Assembly (NCBI GenBank): GCA_016180645.1
Contig: JACPAV010000008.1
Coordinates: 1 to 64,000 of the forward strand
DNA: 64,000 nucleotides
Origin: Nitrospirota bacterium
GTDB taxonomy: Bacteria; JACPQY01
Direction of reading: 5' to 3'
Part shown: one piece after another, positions 44,047 to 52,729 of the stretch
How the letters are laid out: each line of letters opens with the position of its first letter
Numbering within the stretch: the stretch's first letter is position 1
Position numbers and translations under genes: made by a program
The notes under the pieces: generated by a model
Seen by the model: only the letters and a program-made list of their open reading frames with translations
What the model was told of the DNA's origin: nothing
Database searches by the model: none

Positions 44047-44469
44047 TCAGCCTTTTTTCCCGCCCCGGAGCCAGCTCAGAAAGACGAGGCACAGGAACGC
44101 AATGCTCCCGTCCGTCACACCGTTCACCAAATAGAGGAACGCCTTGGCGCTTCCGAAGTAGAACGCCAGACTCGTCCCCGCCGAAACCCCCTTCGCCACC
44201 GTCAGCGCCCAGAGCGATTTCTTGTTGCCTACCGGGTCGGCCTGTATGAAGAGCGCCAGAAGGGTCACCGTGGCCATGTAGGCCACCGAGAGTGAGAGCC
44301 ACAACAGGGCCCCCGTGTCGGGCACATCGGCGAACATCCCGATCCGGTCGCCGAGATCGTTGAAGAAATGGATGAGTCCATTCGGCGTCCACAGGAAGAT
44401 CAGACCGACAATCAGAAACGATGCCGCATAGATCCGCATGAACAATACGATAATGTCCTGTTTCTTCAT
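44047..44469 (-). CDS. small integral membrane protein of unknown function
   Basis: 140 residues with about four membrane helices (IIVLFMRIYAASFLIVGLIF, LWLSLSVAYMATVTLLALFI, ALTVAKGVSAGTSLAFYFG, GSIAFLCLVFLSWL). The architecture is like DoxX-type or DUF4345-like small membrane proteins, but I cannot name the family. It lies 27 nt after the GMC oxidoreductase on the same strand and has GAGAGG before its ATG, so the two are probably co-transcribed. Confidence 0.75.
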   Translation of the reverse strand: MKKQDIIVLFMRIYAASFLIVGLIFLWTPNGLIHFFNDLGDRIGMFADVPDTGALLWLSLSVAYMATVTLLALFIQADPVGNKKSLWALTVAKGVSAGTSLAFYFGSAKAFLYLVNGVTDGSIAFLCLVFLSWLRGGKKG

Positions 44470-44496
44470 GATGTCCTCTCTTTCGATTCCACTTCT

Positions 44497-46422
44497 CTAT
44501 GACTTCACGCCCTCACGCAACCCAAATGCCACTTTCGTGGCCAGCGCCATGATCGTGACTTGCGGGTTGACATGCGGCGTACCGGGCAGGAGGCTCGCAT
44601 CCGCCACGTACAGGTTATCGATTCCGAACACGCGGCCGTCCGCATCGGTGACCCCCTCATCATCGTTCGCCCCCATCCGACACGTTCCCATCGGGTGGTA
44701 GGCCGAGAGCTTGAGCGACGATCCTTTGGCGCGATTCGTTGAGATCTTCGGCACATCCTCAGCGCGACTCACGTCATCCAGTCCCGGAAGGATGGTGAAC
44801 ACGCGCTTCGCACCGGCCGCAAAGTAGATCTGCGCGCCCCACTCGATGGCCTGTTTCATCCGAAGCACATCCTCGGAGGTCATCGAATATCGCATCACCG
44901 GTCCAAAGGGGGTGAAGGAGACACGGCCCTCGCTCCGGTCGGACAGGATGACTCCCAGTGTAGAGACGTTGCGATAACGTGCCACCAATTCCTTGTGCTT
45001 CAACCCCACGAAGGGCAGCGTGCCCGCCGAGTAGCTCACGATCGGCGGCGGGAAGGTGGCCTCGAGGAGGATCCCCTTCTCGTGAAGATCGTGCACGTAG
45101 TAGCACTGCATCACGCCCTTCCATCCCAGGATTTCCTCGTCGAAAAGCGCCGCGATGCCGCATCCAGGATGAATGCGAAGATTGCGTCCGAGCAGCGCGT
45201 GGCGGTATCCGCTGCGGTGAAGGAGCCAAGGCGTATAAATCGCGCCGGCAGCCAGTACGATCCGACGCGCGCGTACCCGGATGCGCCCCGCGGGTCGCTT
45301 CGTTTGCGGATCGAGGAGCTCGGCCTCAAGGCCCACAGCGCGGTTGGCCTGGAACTCCACGCGGGAGACCCGGCACCGGGCCACGATGACGGCGCCCTTC
45401 TCAACGGCGAGGGGGAGGTAGGAGAGGTGCATCGCCTGTTTGGCGTCGGTCGGGCATCCGAAAGCGCACTCGCCTGAGCCGTGGCAGTCGCGAACGGGAC
45501 GCCGGATCGGTCCGTGATCGGAAATGCCAAGCGCCTCCGCCCCCCGTTTGAGCACTTCTCCGTTTCGGCTCATGATCTCGTCCCCTACCGGTTGGATGTT
45601 CAGAATCCGCTCCACCCGATCGAAAAGCGGGGACATGGCTTCCGGGTCCATGCCGGCAATTCCGCGCTCCCCAGCCCACTCCGCCAAAACAGGCTCGGGG
45701 GTCCGGAAGCACGTTCCAGAATTGACCACTGTGGTGCCCCCCACGGCGCAGCCCATGGGGAGCAGAATCGGCGGTGTCCCGAACGTCGTAGTGAACCCGT
45801 GACTGCGGTAGAACCGCCCAACCCGCTCGAGCAAATCGTGACGGTCGAAGTCGGTCCGGGTGGCCGGTCCGCCCTCCTCCAAGATGAGGACCTTGAACCC
45901 CGCCTCGGCCAGCTCCTTGGCTACGATGGCCCCACCTGCTCCCGACCCCACCACGCACACGTCGCATTCCCACTCCTCGTCACGGATGTCCGGATACATC
46001 CGGCAGTGGAGCGATGGGGAGTCGCCGAAATCGCGGGAGCGCGGTTTCTTGGACAGCCCGTCATACCCCACCGCCCTTTGGACCCGCTCGTCGCTCATGT
46101 AGAGGAGTTCGCAAAAGAGCTTGAAGATCATCGCAAGGTTCTTGCGGATGGGGTTCCTGCTCGTGTCAGACTCCCCAAAATAGGCCAAACGTGCCTCCGG
46201 AGTGAGTCGGAGGAAGGTGTGACCCGAGGTCAGGACTACCGACGCGTTGAAAACTCGCAGCAATGTGTCGAACCGCCGGGCCAATCCGCGCGGCATGCGA
46301 TCCAGAATGGATTTGAGTCGCTCCGACATCGGCATGTCCGCCGCGCCCAGCGAAAGATCGCCGCCCTGCGGGAAGAGCGTATCGGCTACAGCCGCCAAGA
46401 TGTCTTCGGGTGTGGTTCTCAA
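44497..46422 (-). CDS. GMC-family FAD oxidoreductase, TTG start
   Basis: 641 residues. An N-terminal helical extension (about 1-170, TPEDILAAVADTLFPQGG) precedes the FAD-binding VCVVGSGAGGAIVAKELAEA, GGTTVVNSGTCFRTP, the family motif CHGSGECAFGCPTDAKQA and the C-terminal active site AYHPMGTCRMG and PHVNPQVTIMALA. It resembles long-chain alcohol/sterol oxidase-like GMC enzymes; the substrate is unknown. The TTG at 46422 overlaps the PfkB stop (TTGA) and is followed directly by the conserved N-terminus; the longer open frame upstream is antisense-like and overlaps the kinase gene. Confidence 0.85.
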   Translation of the reverse strand: MRTTPEDILAAVADTLFPQGGDLSLGAADMPMSERLKSILDRMPRGLARRFDTLLRVFNASVVLTSGHTFLRLTPEARLAYFGESDTSRNPIRKNLAMIFKLFCELLYMSDERVQRAVGYDGLSKKPRSRDFGDSPSLHCRMYPDIRDEEWECDVCVVGSGAGGAIVAKELAEAGFKVLILEEGGPATRTDFDRHDLLERVGRFYRSHGFTTTFGTPPILLPMGCAVGGTTVVNSGTCFRTPEPVLAEWAGERGIAGMDPEAMSPLFDRVERILNIQPVGDEIMSRNGEVLKRGAEALGISDHGPIRRPVRDCHGSGECAFGCPTDAKQAMHLSYLPLAVEKGAVIVARCRVSRVEFQANRAVGLEAELLDPQTKRPAGRIRVRARRIVLAAGAIYTPWLLHRSGYRHALLGRNLRIHPGCGIAALFDEEILGWKGVMQCYYVHDLHEKGILLEATFPPPIVSYSAGTLPFVGLKHKELVARYRNVSTLGVILSDRSEGRVSFTPFGPVMRYSMTSEDVLRMKQAIEWGAQIYFAAGAKRVFTILPGLDDVSRAEDVPKISTNRAKGSSLKLSAYHPMGTCRMGANDDEGVTDADGRVFGIDNLYVADASLLPGTPHVNPQVTIMALATKVAFGLREGVKS

Positions 46423-47327
46423 ACCTTCGACAGCGCCAGCAGGTCCATGCGGCGCCGACTCACATCCGCGGCCTTCACATTGGAGAGCCGGTGGACTCCG
46501 AGATCCTCGACGGCGAAGGACGCCGCCGCGGAGCCCGTCACAACGGCCTCGCGAAGAATGCGGTTCGTCACCTTCCCCTTTGAGGCCAACCATCCCATGA
46601 AGGCACCGGCGAATGTGTCGCCCGCGCCCGTTGGATCCACGGCATGTTCCAGGAGAAACGCAGGGGCGAAGAAGGGCTGGTGTCCCTTGACGAACAGGAG
46701 CGAGCCCGCGTCGCCTCGCTTCACGACCAGAATTCTCGGTCCCCATTCGTGAACACGCCGCGCGGCCTGCGGGTAGCCTTCCTCTTCGGTCAGGAGCAGG
46801 GTCTCTTCATCGTTGATCATCAAGGCGTCGACCCGCCGCAACGTGGAGATCAGTTCTTCCCTCCGGGTCCTGATCCAGTGATCGATCGTATCCATTCCGA
46901 CAAACACGGTCCCCTTGGCCTGACGAAGAACGTTGTCCTGAAGTCCGGGTTCGATGTTCGCGAGAAACACGAAGGGTGATCGACCGTAGGCCGCCGGGAG
47001 TGTCGGCCGGAAATCGGAAAACACGTTCAGCGCGAGGTGGACGGTCTCCCGGCTCTTCAATGCCGCGGAATACCGGCCGTGCCACCGGAAAGTCAGCCCT
47101 TTCTCCTTCTTCACCCCTCGGGTATCAATGCCGCTCCGCTTGAACACATTCCAGTGGGAGGCAGGAAAATCATGGCCGATGACCGCCACCACCCGTGTCG
47201 GGACGAACAGTGAACAAGCCAGGGAAAAATAGGTCGCAGAGCCGCCGACGCATTCTTCGACCTTCTGAGAGGGCACCTCAATGGTGTCGAGAGCCACCGA
47301 GCCTACGACGAGAACGGGCTTGGGCAT
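46419..47327 (-). CDS. PfkB-family carbohydrate/nucleoside kinase
   Basis: 302 residues starting MPKPVLVVGSVALDTIEVPS with ECVGGSATYFSLACS (substrate-binding Gly-Gly), NDEETLLL and the ATP/anion-hole motif DPTGAGDTFAGAFMGW near residue 245, the PfkB signature with catalytic Asp. Members phosphorylate ribose, fructose, adenosine or other sugars; the specificity is unclear. A likely promoter (TACAGT 9 nt before ATG) suggests a near-leaderless mRNA. Coupled to the GMC oxidoreductase through TTGA. Confidence 0.88.
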   Translation of the reverse strand: MPKPVLVVGSVALDTIEVPSQKVEECVGGSATYFSLACSLFVPTRVVAVIGHDFPASHWNVFKRSGIDTRGVKKEKGLTFRWHGRYSAALKSRETVHLALNVFSDFRPTLPAAYGRSPFVFLANIEPGLQDNVLRQAKGTVFVGMDTIDHWIRTRREELISTLRRVDALMINDEETLLLTEEEGYPQAARRVHEWGPRILVVKRGDAGSLLFVKGHQPFFAPAFLLEHAVDPTGAGDTFAGAFMGWLASKGKVTNRILREAVVTGSAAASFAVEDLGVHRLSNVKAADVSRRRMDLLALSKV

Positions 47328-47415
47328 GAGGCGCAAACTGTAGCACGCGCCCCATCCGTCCCGCAAATATTCACGATCTTGCGAGGAATCTTGAAGACAG
47401 ACGCAGGAAACGAGT

Positions 47416-48306
47416 TCAGGAGCCGACGATACAGCGATCGCGGCCTTCGTGCTTGGCCTGGTAGAGGGCTTGGTCGGCCTTGCGCAGCGCTTCTTCGGAG
47501 GTCCATTCGCGCGAGGCGATCCCCGACCACACGCCGACGCTCGTCGTCACCGAAATGCGCTTTCCCGAGAAAGAGATTCTCATCTCCGCCACTCCACGCC
47601 GGAACTTTTCCGCGAGCTTCTTGGCGGCCTCCGCATCCGTTCGAGGGGCCAAAATGGAAAACTCCTCACCTCCGAACCTGGCGAAGATGTCCTCCTTCCG
47701 GAGGGCGGCACTGCCCACCTTCGCGATTTCTTGAAGGACCTGGTCACCGGCCACGTGGCCATGCTGGTCGTTGATCTTCTTGAAATGGTCGATATCCGCC
47801 AACAGAACGGCCAGATGCACCCCTGACCGCCGCGTCTCACTCAGTTTCTTATCGAGCTGTTCCAACAGGTACCTCTTGTTGTACAGGTCCGTGAGGCCGT
47901 CCCTCGTCGCCATGCGATACATTTCCTCCAAGTAGGCGGCCTCCACGTCATCGGCGAAGAGACACTTCATGGCGGTCGTCCCGATGTGGACTCGATCCCC
48001 GTTCCTGAGCGTCATGCTCGTCACACGCTCTCCGTTCACATAGGTACCGTTGGTGCTGTACAGATCACGTACGACCACGGTTCCCTCTTTCAGCACGAAG
48101 TTGGCGTGAAGCCGCGAGACATACTCGTCGGTGGCCAGCCGGATGTCCGCCTCGGCGCCCCGCCCTACTCGGTTCACACCGTCGTGGATCTCGAAACGCG
48201 TCCCACGCACATCTCCCGTCAAGGCGACAAAGCACATCCTGGCGCCCCCCTTTGGAGCGGCGGCAGGGGCCGGTTGAATGCGTGTCCGGTCTTTCTTTCG
48301 GCTCAT
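47416..48306 (-). CDS. FHA-GGDEF diguanylate cyclase
   Basis: 296 residues: an FHA domain (about 45-115, NRVGRGAEADIRLATDEYVS, STNGTYVNGERV) for binding phosphothreonine peptides, then GGDEF (about 130-290) with DGLTDLYNKRYLLEQLD, FARFGGEEFSIL (active GGEEF) and an RxxD site (RKED). It should produce cyclic di-GMP in response to Ser/Thr phosphorylation signalling. The ATG at 48306 has GGAGGAACGTC upstream. Follows the lipoprotein gene of the sugar operon by 21 nt. Confidence 0.93.
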   Translation of the reverse strand: MSRKKDRTRIQPAPAAAPKGGARMCFVALTGDVRGTRFEIHDGVNRVGRGAEADIRLATDEYVSRLHANFVLKEGTVVVRDLYSTNGTYVNGERVTSMTLRNGDRVHIGTTAMKCLFADDVEAAYLEEMYRMATRDGLTDLYNKRYLLEQLDKKLSETRRSGVHLAVLLADIDHFKKINDQHGHVAGDQVLQEIAKVGSAALRKEDIFARFGGEEFSILAPRTDAEAAKKLAEKFRRGVAEMRISFSGKRISVTTSVGVWSGIASREWTSEEALRKADQALYQAKHEGRDRCIVGS

Positions 48307-48327
48307 GACGTTCCTCCGCGCTCCGGT

Positions 48328-48945
48328 TCAGTCCTTTACGGGTTCGTTGAAACGCCCGTGGCACTTCCAACTCCCCGCGATGGTCTCGCGGACGATGCCC
48401 GGCTCCACAAAATTGCACGAATAGGTTCCCGTTTGAGCCTGGATACTGATCGTGCAGTCCTGCTTGGCATTGAAGAAGCTCATCGCGCCCTTCCCCACCA
48501 AGTATTCGATCCCCTTCTGATCGATGTAGGCATCCACCTGCACGGGCTGCCCATTCTTCACGGCGTAGCCGGACGATCCGAATGTCCGGTAGTCGCCCGT
48601 GACCCCGGGTCCTTCGCCATCAACTCCCGCAAGGACCAGGAGCGGGATGTTCGGCCTGGCCTTGCCCAGATCAGCGATGGCCACGCTTACTTCTTTCTTC
48701 TCCGAACGGCAGATGACATACGGGTCCGTACTTCCGGCGAACACATCATCGAGGTTGGCTTCGACCCTCCCGGAAAACCCCGCTTCACCGGTCCCTCGAA
48801 CCTCCAGAAAGATCTGTTTGGCGCGGGCCTCCTCGACCGCCACGCCGTTGGACGACCCCAGTTCCTCATCGCAGGCCAGTCCCGTCATCGCGGCCAGCGC
48901 CGCGAAGCCGGTGCCAAGACTTCTACAAAAGTGTGGCCGCCGCAC
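48328..48945 (-). CDS. putative lipoprotein of unknown function
   Basis: 205 residues. N-terminal signal segment (TGFAALAAMTGLAC) with a Cys that could be lipidated, though the -3 residue is Gly. The mature part is unrecognised; it contains two Cys pairs likely to form disulphides (CRSEKK, QDCTIS, YSCNFV, WKCHGRF). The GTG start at 48945 overlaps the pgl stop by 23 nt. Periplasmic or outer-membrane location expected. Confidence 0.6.
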   Translation of the reverse strand: MRRPHFCRSLGTGFAALAAMTGLACDEELGSSNGVAVEEARAKQIFLEVRGTGEAGFSGRVEANLDDVFAGSTDPYVICRSEKKEVSVAIADLGKARPNIPLLVLAGVDGEGPGVTGDYRTFGSSGYAVKNGQPVQVDAYIDQKGIEYLVGKGAMSFFNAKQDCTISIQAQTGTYSCNFVEPGIVRETIAGSWKCHGRFNEPVKD

Positions 48946-49651
48946 GATCCACCATCCAAACGAGTTTACCCGATTCCGGTTTCACCCTGCCGCTCGGCAG
49001 GGGCTCAAGATCCCGGATGACCCTCTTCAGCGTGTCTGCCTTGTCCGCTCCCGAGACCAGAAACATCACGCATGAGGCGTGATTGATCGCGGGGAATGTC
49101 AGCGTGATGCGAAAGGCCTGGAACTTTTCCACCCACGCCGAGGTCACCCACCTCTCGCGATCCTCAAGGGCGGTCGTTCCTGGAAACAGCGACGCCGTGT
49201 GCCCATCCGGTCCCATGCCCAGGAGAATGAGATCGAACCGTGGCCAACCCCCTCCATCCGAGCTAAAGAACGTTTTCAAATCGGCCTCATAGGAGCGCGC
49301 GGCGTTTGAGGCGTCCGGTTCCTCTGCGGGTACGCGATGAACATTCGATTCCGGCGGACGAACTACGGACAGCAGTGTCTCCCGGGCGACGCGGAAATTG
49401 CTATCCGCGTGGTCCGGCGGGACGTGCCGCTCATCGCCCCAAAAGAAATGGATCTTTTCCCAATCGATTCCATGGTTCGTCGCGAGCAGCGAGTAGAGTT
49501 TTCCCGGCGTGGAGCCGCCGGAGAGGGCCACGGAAAAACGACCTGAGCCGGCGATGGCTTCGCGTGAACGCCGCGAGAATTCCTCAGCCGCCGCCGCCGC
49601 GAGCGCATCGGCGTTTTCGAAGACGCGGATTTCGGCCCCGTGCGGATTCAG
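48923..49651 (-). CDS. pgl: 6-phosphogluconolactonase, probable CTG start
   Basis: Hydrolyses 6-phosphogluconolactone in the oxidative pentose phosphate pathway. Motifs VALSGGSTPGKLYSLL, FFWGDERHVPPDHADSN and LLGMGPDGHTASLFPGT are those of the NagB-fold lactonase. The first canonical start (GTG 49531) would delete the conserved N-terminus GAEIRVFENADALA...FSRRSREAIAGSGRFS; the upstream frame reaches CTG at 49651, which overlaps the fba stop as CTGA, giving 242 residues, the normal length. No ATG, GTG or TTG exists between. Last sugar enzyme of the operon. Confidence 0.9.
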   Translation of the reverse strand: MNPHGAEIRVFENADALAAAAAEEFSRRSREAIAGSGRFSVALSGGSTPGKLYSLLATNHGIDWEKIHFFWGDERHVPPDHADSNFRVARETLLSVVRPPESNVHRVPAEEPDASNAARSYEADLKTFFSSDGGGWPRFDLILLGMGPDGHTASLFPGTTALEDRERWVTSAWVEKFQAFRITLTFPAINHASCVMFLVSGADKADTLKRVIRDLEPLPSGRVKPESGKLVWMVDRAAATLL

Positions 49652-50571
49652 GCGGACTCGCCCTTGTAGATGCGCATGACCGTGTCGAGCAGCTTGATCG
49701 CGTCGGCCTTCTTTCGCTGGAAGGAATTGCGACCAATGATCGAACCGAAACCACCGCCCGCATGGATGGCCCGCACCTCATTGAACACGTGCTCATCCGT
49801 TTCCGCGGGGCCTCCCGAGAAGATGACGATCCGCCGGCCGCCGAACGCGCATTGCACGACGTGCCGGATGCGGTCCACCGGCTGCTCGACAGGGATCTTC
49901 TCTTTTTCGTAGACCTTCTTCGCCGCCGCCTGCTCAATGTGGCTCGCGGGAAACTTCACTTTGACAATGTGTGCCCCAAGCTGGCAGGCGATCTGAGCCG
50001 CGTAGCCGCACACATCGATGGCCGTCTCTCCTTCCTTCGTCAGGCCCGTCCCCCGGGGATAGGACCAGACCACCACGGCGAGACCGTTGCGCTTCGCTTC
50101 TTCGGCAATGGCCTGAACGTGCTCATACATGCTGAGACTCTTGTTCGAAGCCGGGTAGATTGTCAGTCCCACCGCGGCGCACCCCAGCCGGAGGGCGGCC
50201 TCCACGCAACCGGTCATCGCCTGATCCGGGTCTTTGTCCTCATGGAGAGAATCCTTGTTGTTGGCCTTGAGGATCAACGGGAGATCGCCCGCAAATTCCC
50301 GAGCGCCCGCCTCCATGAAGCCGAGCGGAGCGGCATAGGCATTACAGCCCGCATCGAGAGCGAGTTGAAAGTGATACCTCGGATCGTATCCGGGAGCATT
50401 GGGGGCGAAACTGCGCGCCGGTCCGTGTTCGAATCCCTGGTCCACCGGGAGGATGACCAGCTTGCCCGTGCCCCCGAGCTTCCCGTGATTCAAAAGCCGG
50501 GCCAGATTGGTCAGCGTCCCCGGATTGTCGCTGCCATACCAACTCAATATTTCGCGTACGCGATCCTTCAT
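49648..50571 (-). CDS. class I fructose-bisphosphate aldolase (DhnA/archaeal-type)
   Basis: 307 residues beginning MKDRVREILSWYGSDNPG. Features: VILPVDQGFEHGPARSF, the Schiff-base Lys in AHIVKVKFPAS, and IVIFSGGPAETDEHVFNEVR with GGGFGSIIGRNSFQR. It reversibly splits fructose 1,6-bisphosphate into DHAP and GAP. The ATG at 50571 has AAAGGAGG upstream; an earlier in-frame start would overlap fbp further. Paired with the phosphatase encoded upstream it can work in the gluconeogenic direction. Confidence 0.9.
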   Translation of the reverse strand: MKDRVREILSWYGSDNPGTLTNLARLLNHGKLGGTGKLVILPVDQGFEHGPARSFAPNAPGYDPRYHFQLALDAGCNAYAAPLGFMEAGAREFAGDLPLILKANNKDSLHEDKDPDQAMTGCVEAALRLGCAAVGLTIYPASNKSLSMYEHVQAIAEEAKRNGLAVVVWSYPRGTGLTKEGETAIDVCGYAAQIACQLGAHIVKVKFPASHIEQAAAKKVYEKEKIPVEQPVDRIRHVVQCAFGGRRIVIFSGGPAETDEHVFNEVRAIHAGGGFGSIIGRNSFQRKKADAIKLLDTVMRIYKGESA

Positions 50572-50584
50572 GGTCTCGCCTCCT

Positions 50585-51589
50585 TTATTGCGCCTTTCCG
50601 TTTTGTGAAAACTTGCCAAACAAAGCCACGTCCTCCGCGCTCCCGATCACCAGGGGCACGCGCTGATGGGCCGACTCCGCGCGCAGGTCGAGGATTCGTT
50701 GGTCCCCCGTCGTGGCCTTTCCGCCGGCCTGCTCCGCCACCATCGCCAGCGGCGCACATTCATAGAGAAGCCGCAGTTTTCCACTCTTGTTCTTCGCGTC
50801 CGCGGGGTAGAAGTAGATGCCCCCTTCGAGGAGAATGCGGTGGAGATCTCCTACCAGCGCCCCGGAATACCGGAGCGAGTACGGCCTCTTCGTAGCCGGA
50901 TCCTTTTCCGTGATGTAGTCCACAAACTGCCTGGTGCTGCCGTCCCACGCCCTGTGATTTCCCACATTCGCACTGTAGTACTTTCCTTTCGCCGGGCATC
51001 GAATGTCCGGATGTGTCAAAACAAATTCGCCCACATCGCCATCCAGGGTGAAGCCGTGCACTCCATGCCCAAGGGTCAATACCAGAAGGGTGCTCGTGCC
51101 GTACATGACATACCCCGCCGCTACTTGCTCCGAACCCTTCCGCAAAATGTCCTGCGAGGGATCGAGTGGACCCGCCGACTTCGTGCCATAGATCCCGAAG
51201 ATCGTGCCGACGGACCCGTTGATGTCGGTGTTGGATGAACCGTCGAAGGGATCCGCGCATACAATGAATTGCGCCTCAGCCGCATCGGACAAGACCTGGA
51301 TTTCATCCATTTCTTCGGAAACGAATGCGGCCACTCCGGGAGCGCCTCGGAGGGCTTTGAGTACGATATCGTTGCTGTACACATCCATCTTCTTCTGCTC
51401 GTCCCCGGTGATGTTCGCCTCGCCGGCCGACCCGGTACGATTGTGCAACGCGATTCGGGCCGTCTCCCGCGCGATCACCTTCGAGGCGAGGGCCAATTGG
51501 GACACGATTCCGGCCAGCGCCCCCGGAACCGCGGGATGCGCACGGACCTCCTCCGCAAAGAAGTGCGCGAGTGTTTTCCGAGTCATCAT
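50585..51589 (-). CDS. fbp: fructose-1,6-bisphosphatase class I
   Basis: 334 residues: metal-binding and substrate motifs CADPFDGSSNTDINGSVGTI, FGIYGTKS, MYGTSTLLVLTLGHGVHGF and KLRLLYECAPLAMVAEQAGGKAT are diagnostic of the FBPase class I family. Converts fructose 1,6-bisphosphate to fructose 6-phosphate. ATG at 51589; a longer in-frame start overlaps glk. Neighbours are aldolase and glucokinase. Confidence 0.95.
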   Translation of the reverse strand: MMTRKTLAHFFAEEVRAHPAVPGALAGIVSQLALASKVIARETARIALHNRTGSAGEANITGDEQKKMDVYSNDIVLKALRGAPGVAAFVSEEMDEIQVLSDAAEAQFIVCADPFDGSSNTDINGSVGTIFGIYGTKSAGPLDPSQDILRKGSEQVAAGYVMYGTSTLLVLTLGHGVHGFTLDGDVGEFVLTHPDIRCPAKGKYYSANVGNHRAWDGSTRQFVDYITEKDPATKRPYSLRYSGALVGDLHRILLEGGIYFYPADAKNKSGKLRLLYECAPLAMVAEQAGGKATTGDQRILDLRAESAHQRVPLVIGSAEDVALFGKFSQNGKAQ

Positions 51590-51603
51590 TGTCTTGTCCT
51601 TCG

Positions 51604-52632
51604 TCAGACGCCCAGCCAGGCGCATCGAGCGGCGCCCAGCAGGGCTGCTCGGTCGTTCAAGATGACACGGACCGGCATGTCCTGCAAGAGTGTCCGCATG
51701 CGCCCCTTGGCGGTGAACGCGGCCATGAAAGCAGAACTTTTCATTTTTTCAATGATTTTCGGCGCGATTCCGCCGCCCACACATACGCCTCCTACGGCCA
51801 TCACCTTGAGCGCGAGATTTCCCGCTTCGGCGCCGTAAAGCTCGACAAACAGATCGAGCGCGCGGACACACAGATCCGACCGGGCGGCGAGTGCCGCCTT
51901 CGAGATCGCGACCGAGGGATCTCCCTTGGCCAGATCCTCCTTGAGCCACGAAGGTTCGTCCCCCCGCCCCGCGTCCCGCAAATAGCGATAGATGTTGTGG
52001 AGGCCGGGGCCGGATAGCACTCGCTCCCAGCTCACGTGACCCTGCCCCTTCGACAGAAACGTCCAAAGACCGACCTGAAGTTCGTTGGCGGGCGCAAAAT
52101 CGGAATGGCCGCCTTCACATGCGAAGGGACGATGCAGCGTGCCGTCCCAAAAGAGGCCCGCCTCGCCGAGTCCCGTTCCCGCCGATATGACCGCCATATT
52201 GCCCGTGGCGCCTGCCTTTCCGATATTGAGAATTTCGAAATCAGCCGGTTCCAGCGCCCCGGTCCCATAGGCGTTGGCCTCCAAATCGTTGATCAGCCGA
52301 ACGTGCGGAAGACGGAGCTCCGATGCGAGCCGTTTGGCATCCACCACCCATGGCAGATTGGTGGCCTCGCACCGACCATCCCGAATGGGACCCGCGATCC
52401 CGATGCATGCGCGGTCGAAGCGCAGGCGACGTGAGGACTTAAATGCGGTGACGATCGCATCCAGTCCCGGATGATCACGGCTGGGAACAACTTGCTCGGC
52501 CACGGCCGACCAGCGGCGACCATCCGTATCGTAGCAGGCTAGGCGGGTGTTTGTACCCCCGACATCACCGGCGAGGATGCGGAGGGCTTTCGCGGTGGGC
52601 TTTGATCCGCGGCGCTTGGTGCGGACCCTCAC
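51604..52632 (-). CDS. glk: glucokinase (Glk family)
   Basis: 342 residues: ATP-binding ILAGDVGGTNTRLACYDTDG, GIAGPIRDGRCEATNLPWVV, LINDLEANAYG, and sugar-binding ISAGTGLGEAGLFWDG, CEGGHSDFAP, as in the E. coli Glk type rather than ROK (the ROK Cys/zinc motif is absent). Phosphorylates glucose, which the glycan hydrolases upstream would release. The GTG at 52632 is the only start before the first strand, and it lies inside the repeat at 52626-52701, so the first 20 residues are atypical. Confidence 0.92.
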   Translation of the reverse strand: MRVRTKRRGSKPTAKALRILAGDVGGTNTRLACYDTDGRRWSAVAEQVVPSRDHPGLDAIVTAFKSSRRLRFDRACIGIAGPIRDGRCEATNLPWVVDAKRLASELRLPHVRLINDLEANAYGTGALEPADFEILNIGKAGATGNMAVISAGTGLGEAGLFWDGTLHRPFACEGGHSDFAPANELQVGLWTFLSKGQGHVSWERVLSGPGLHNIYRYLRDAGRGDEPSWLKEDLAKGDPSVAISKAALAARSDLCVRALDLFVELYGAEAGNLALKVMAVGGVCVGGGIAPKIIEKMKSSAFMAAFTAKGRMRTLLQDMPVRVILNDRAALLGAARCAWLGV

Positions 52633-52701
52633 CCCCTCCCTCTCCCCTTTCCAGCCTTCGCAGCCGAAGCTGCTTCGGCGGAGTAGGCCAGGGCGAGGGG
52701 G
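52626..52701. repeat. inverted C-rich repeat overlapping the glk start
   Basis: CCCTCACCCCCTCCCTCTCC at the left and GGGCGAGGGGG at the right flank a hairpin GCCGAAG-ctg-CTTCGGC (52663-52679). It lies in the gap between zwf and glk. Such CCCTCACCC...GGGCGAGGG elements are scattered in many GC-rich genomes (class knowledge; resemblance only). Confidence 0.6.
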
Positions 52702-52729
52702 AATGATTTCCGTTCGCCCGATTGGAACC

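Noticed and set aside
44497-46746. Full-length 749-residue reading of the GMC oxidoreductase
   Set aside because: The first 108 residues overlap the PfkB kinase gene and are Arg/Gly-rich without homology; the TTG at 46422 in the TTGA overlap is a better start.
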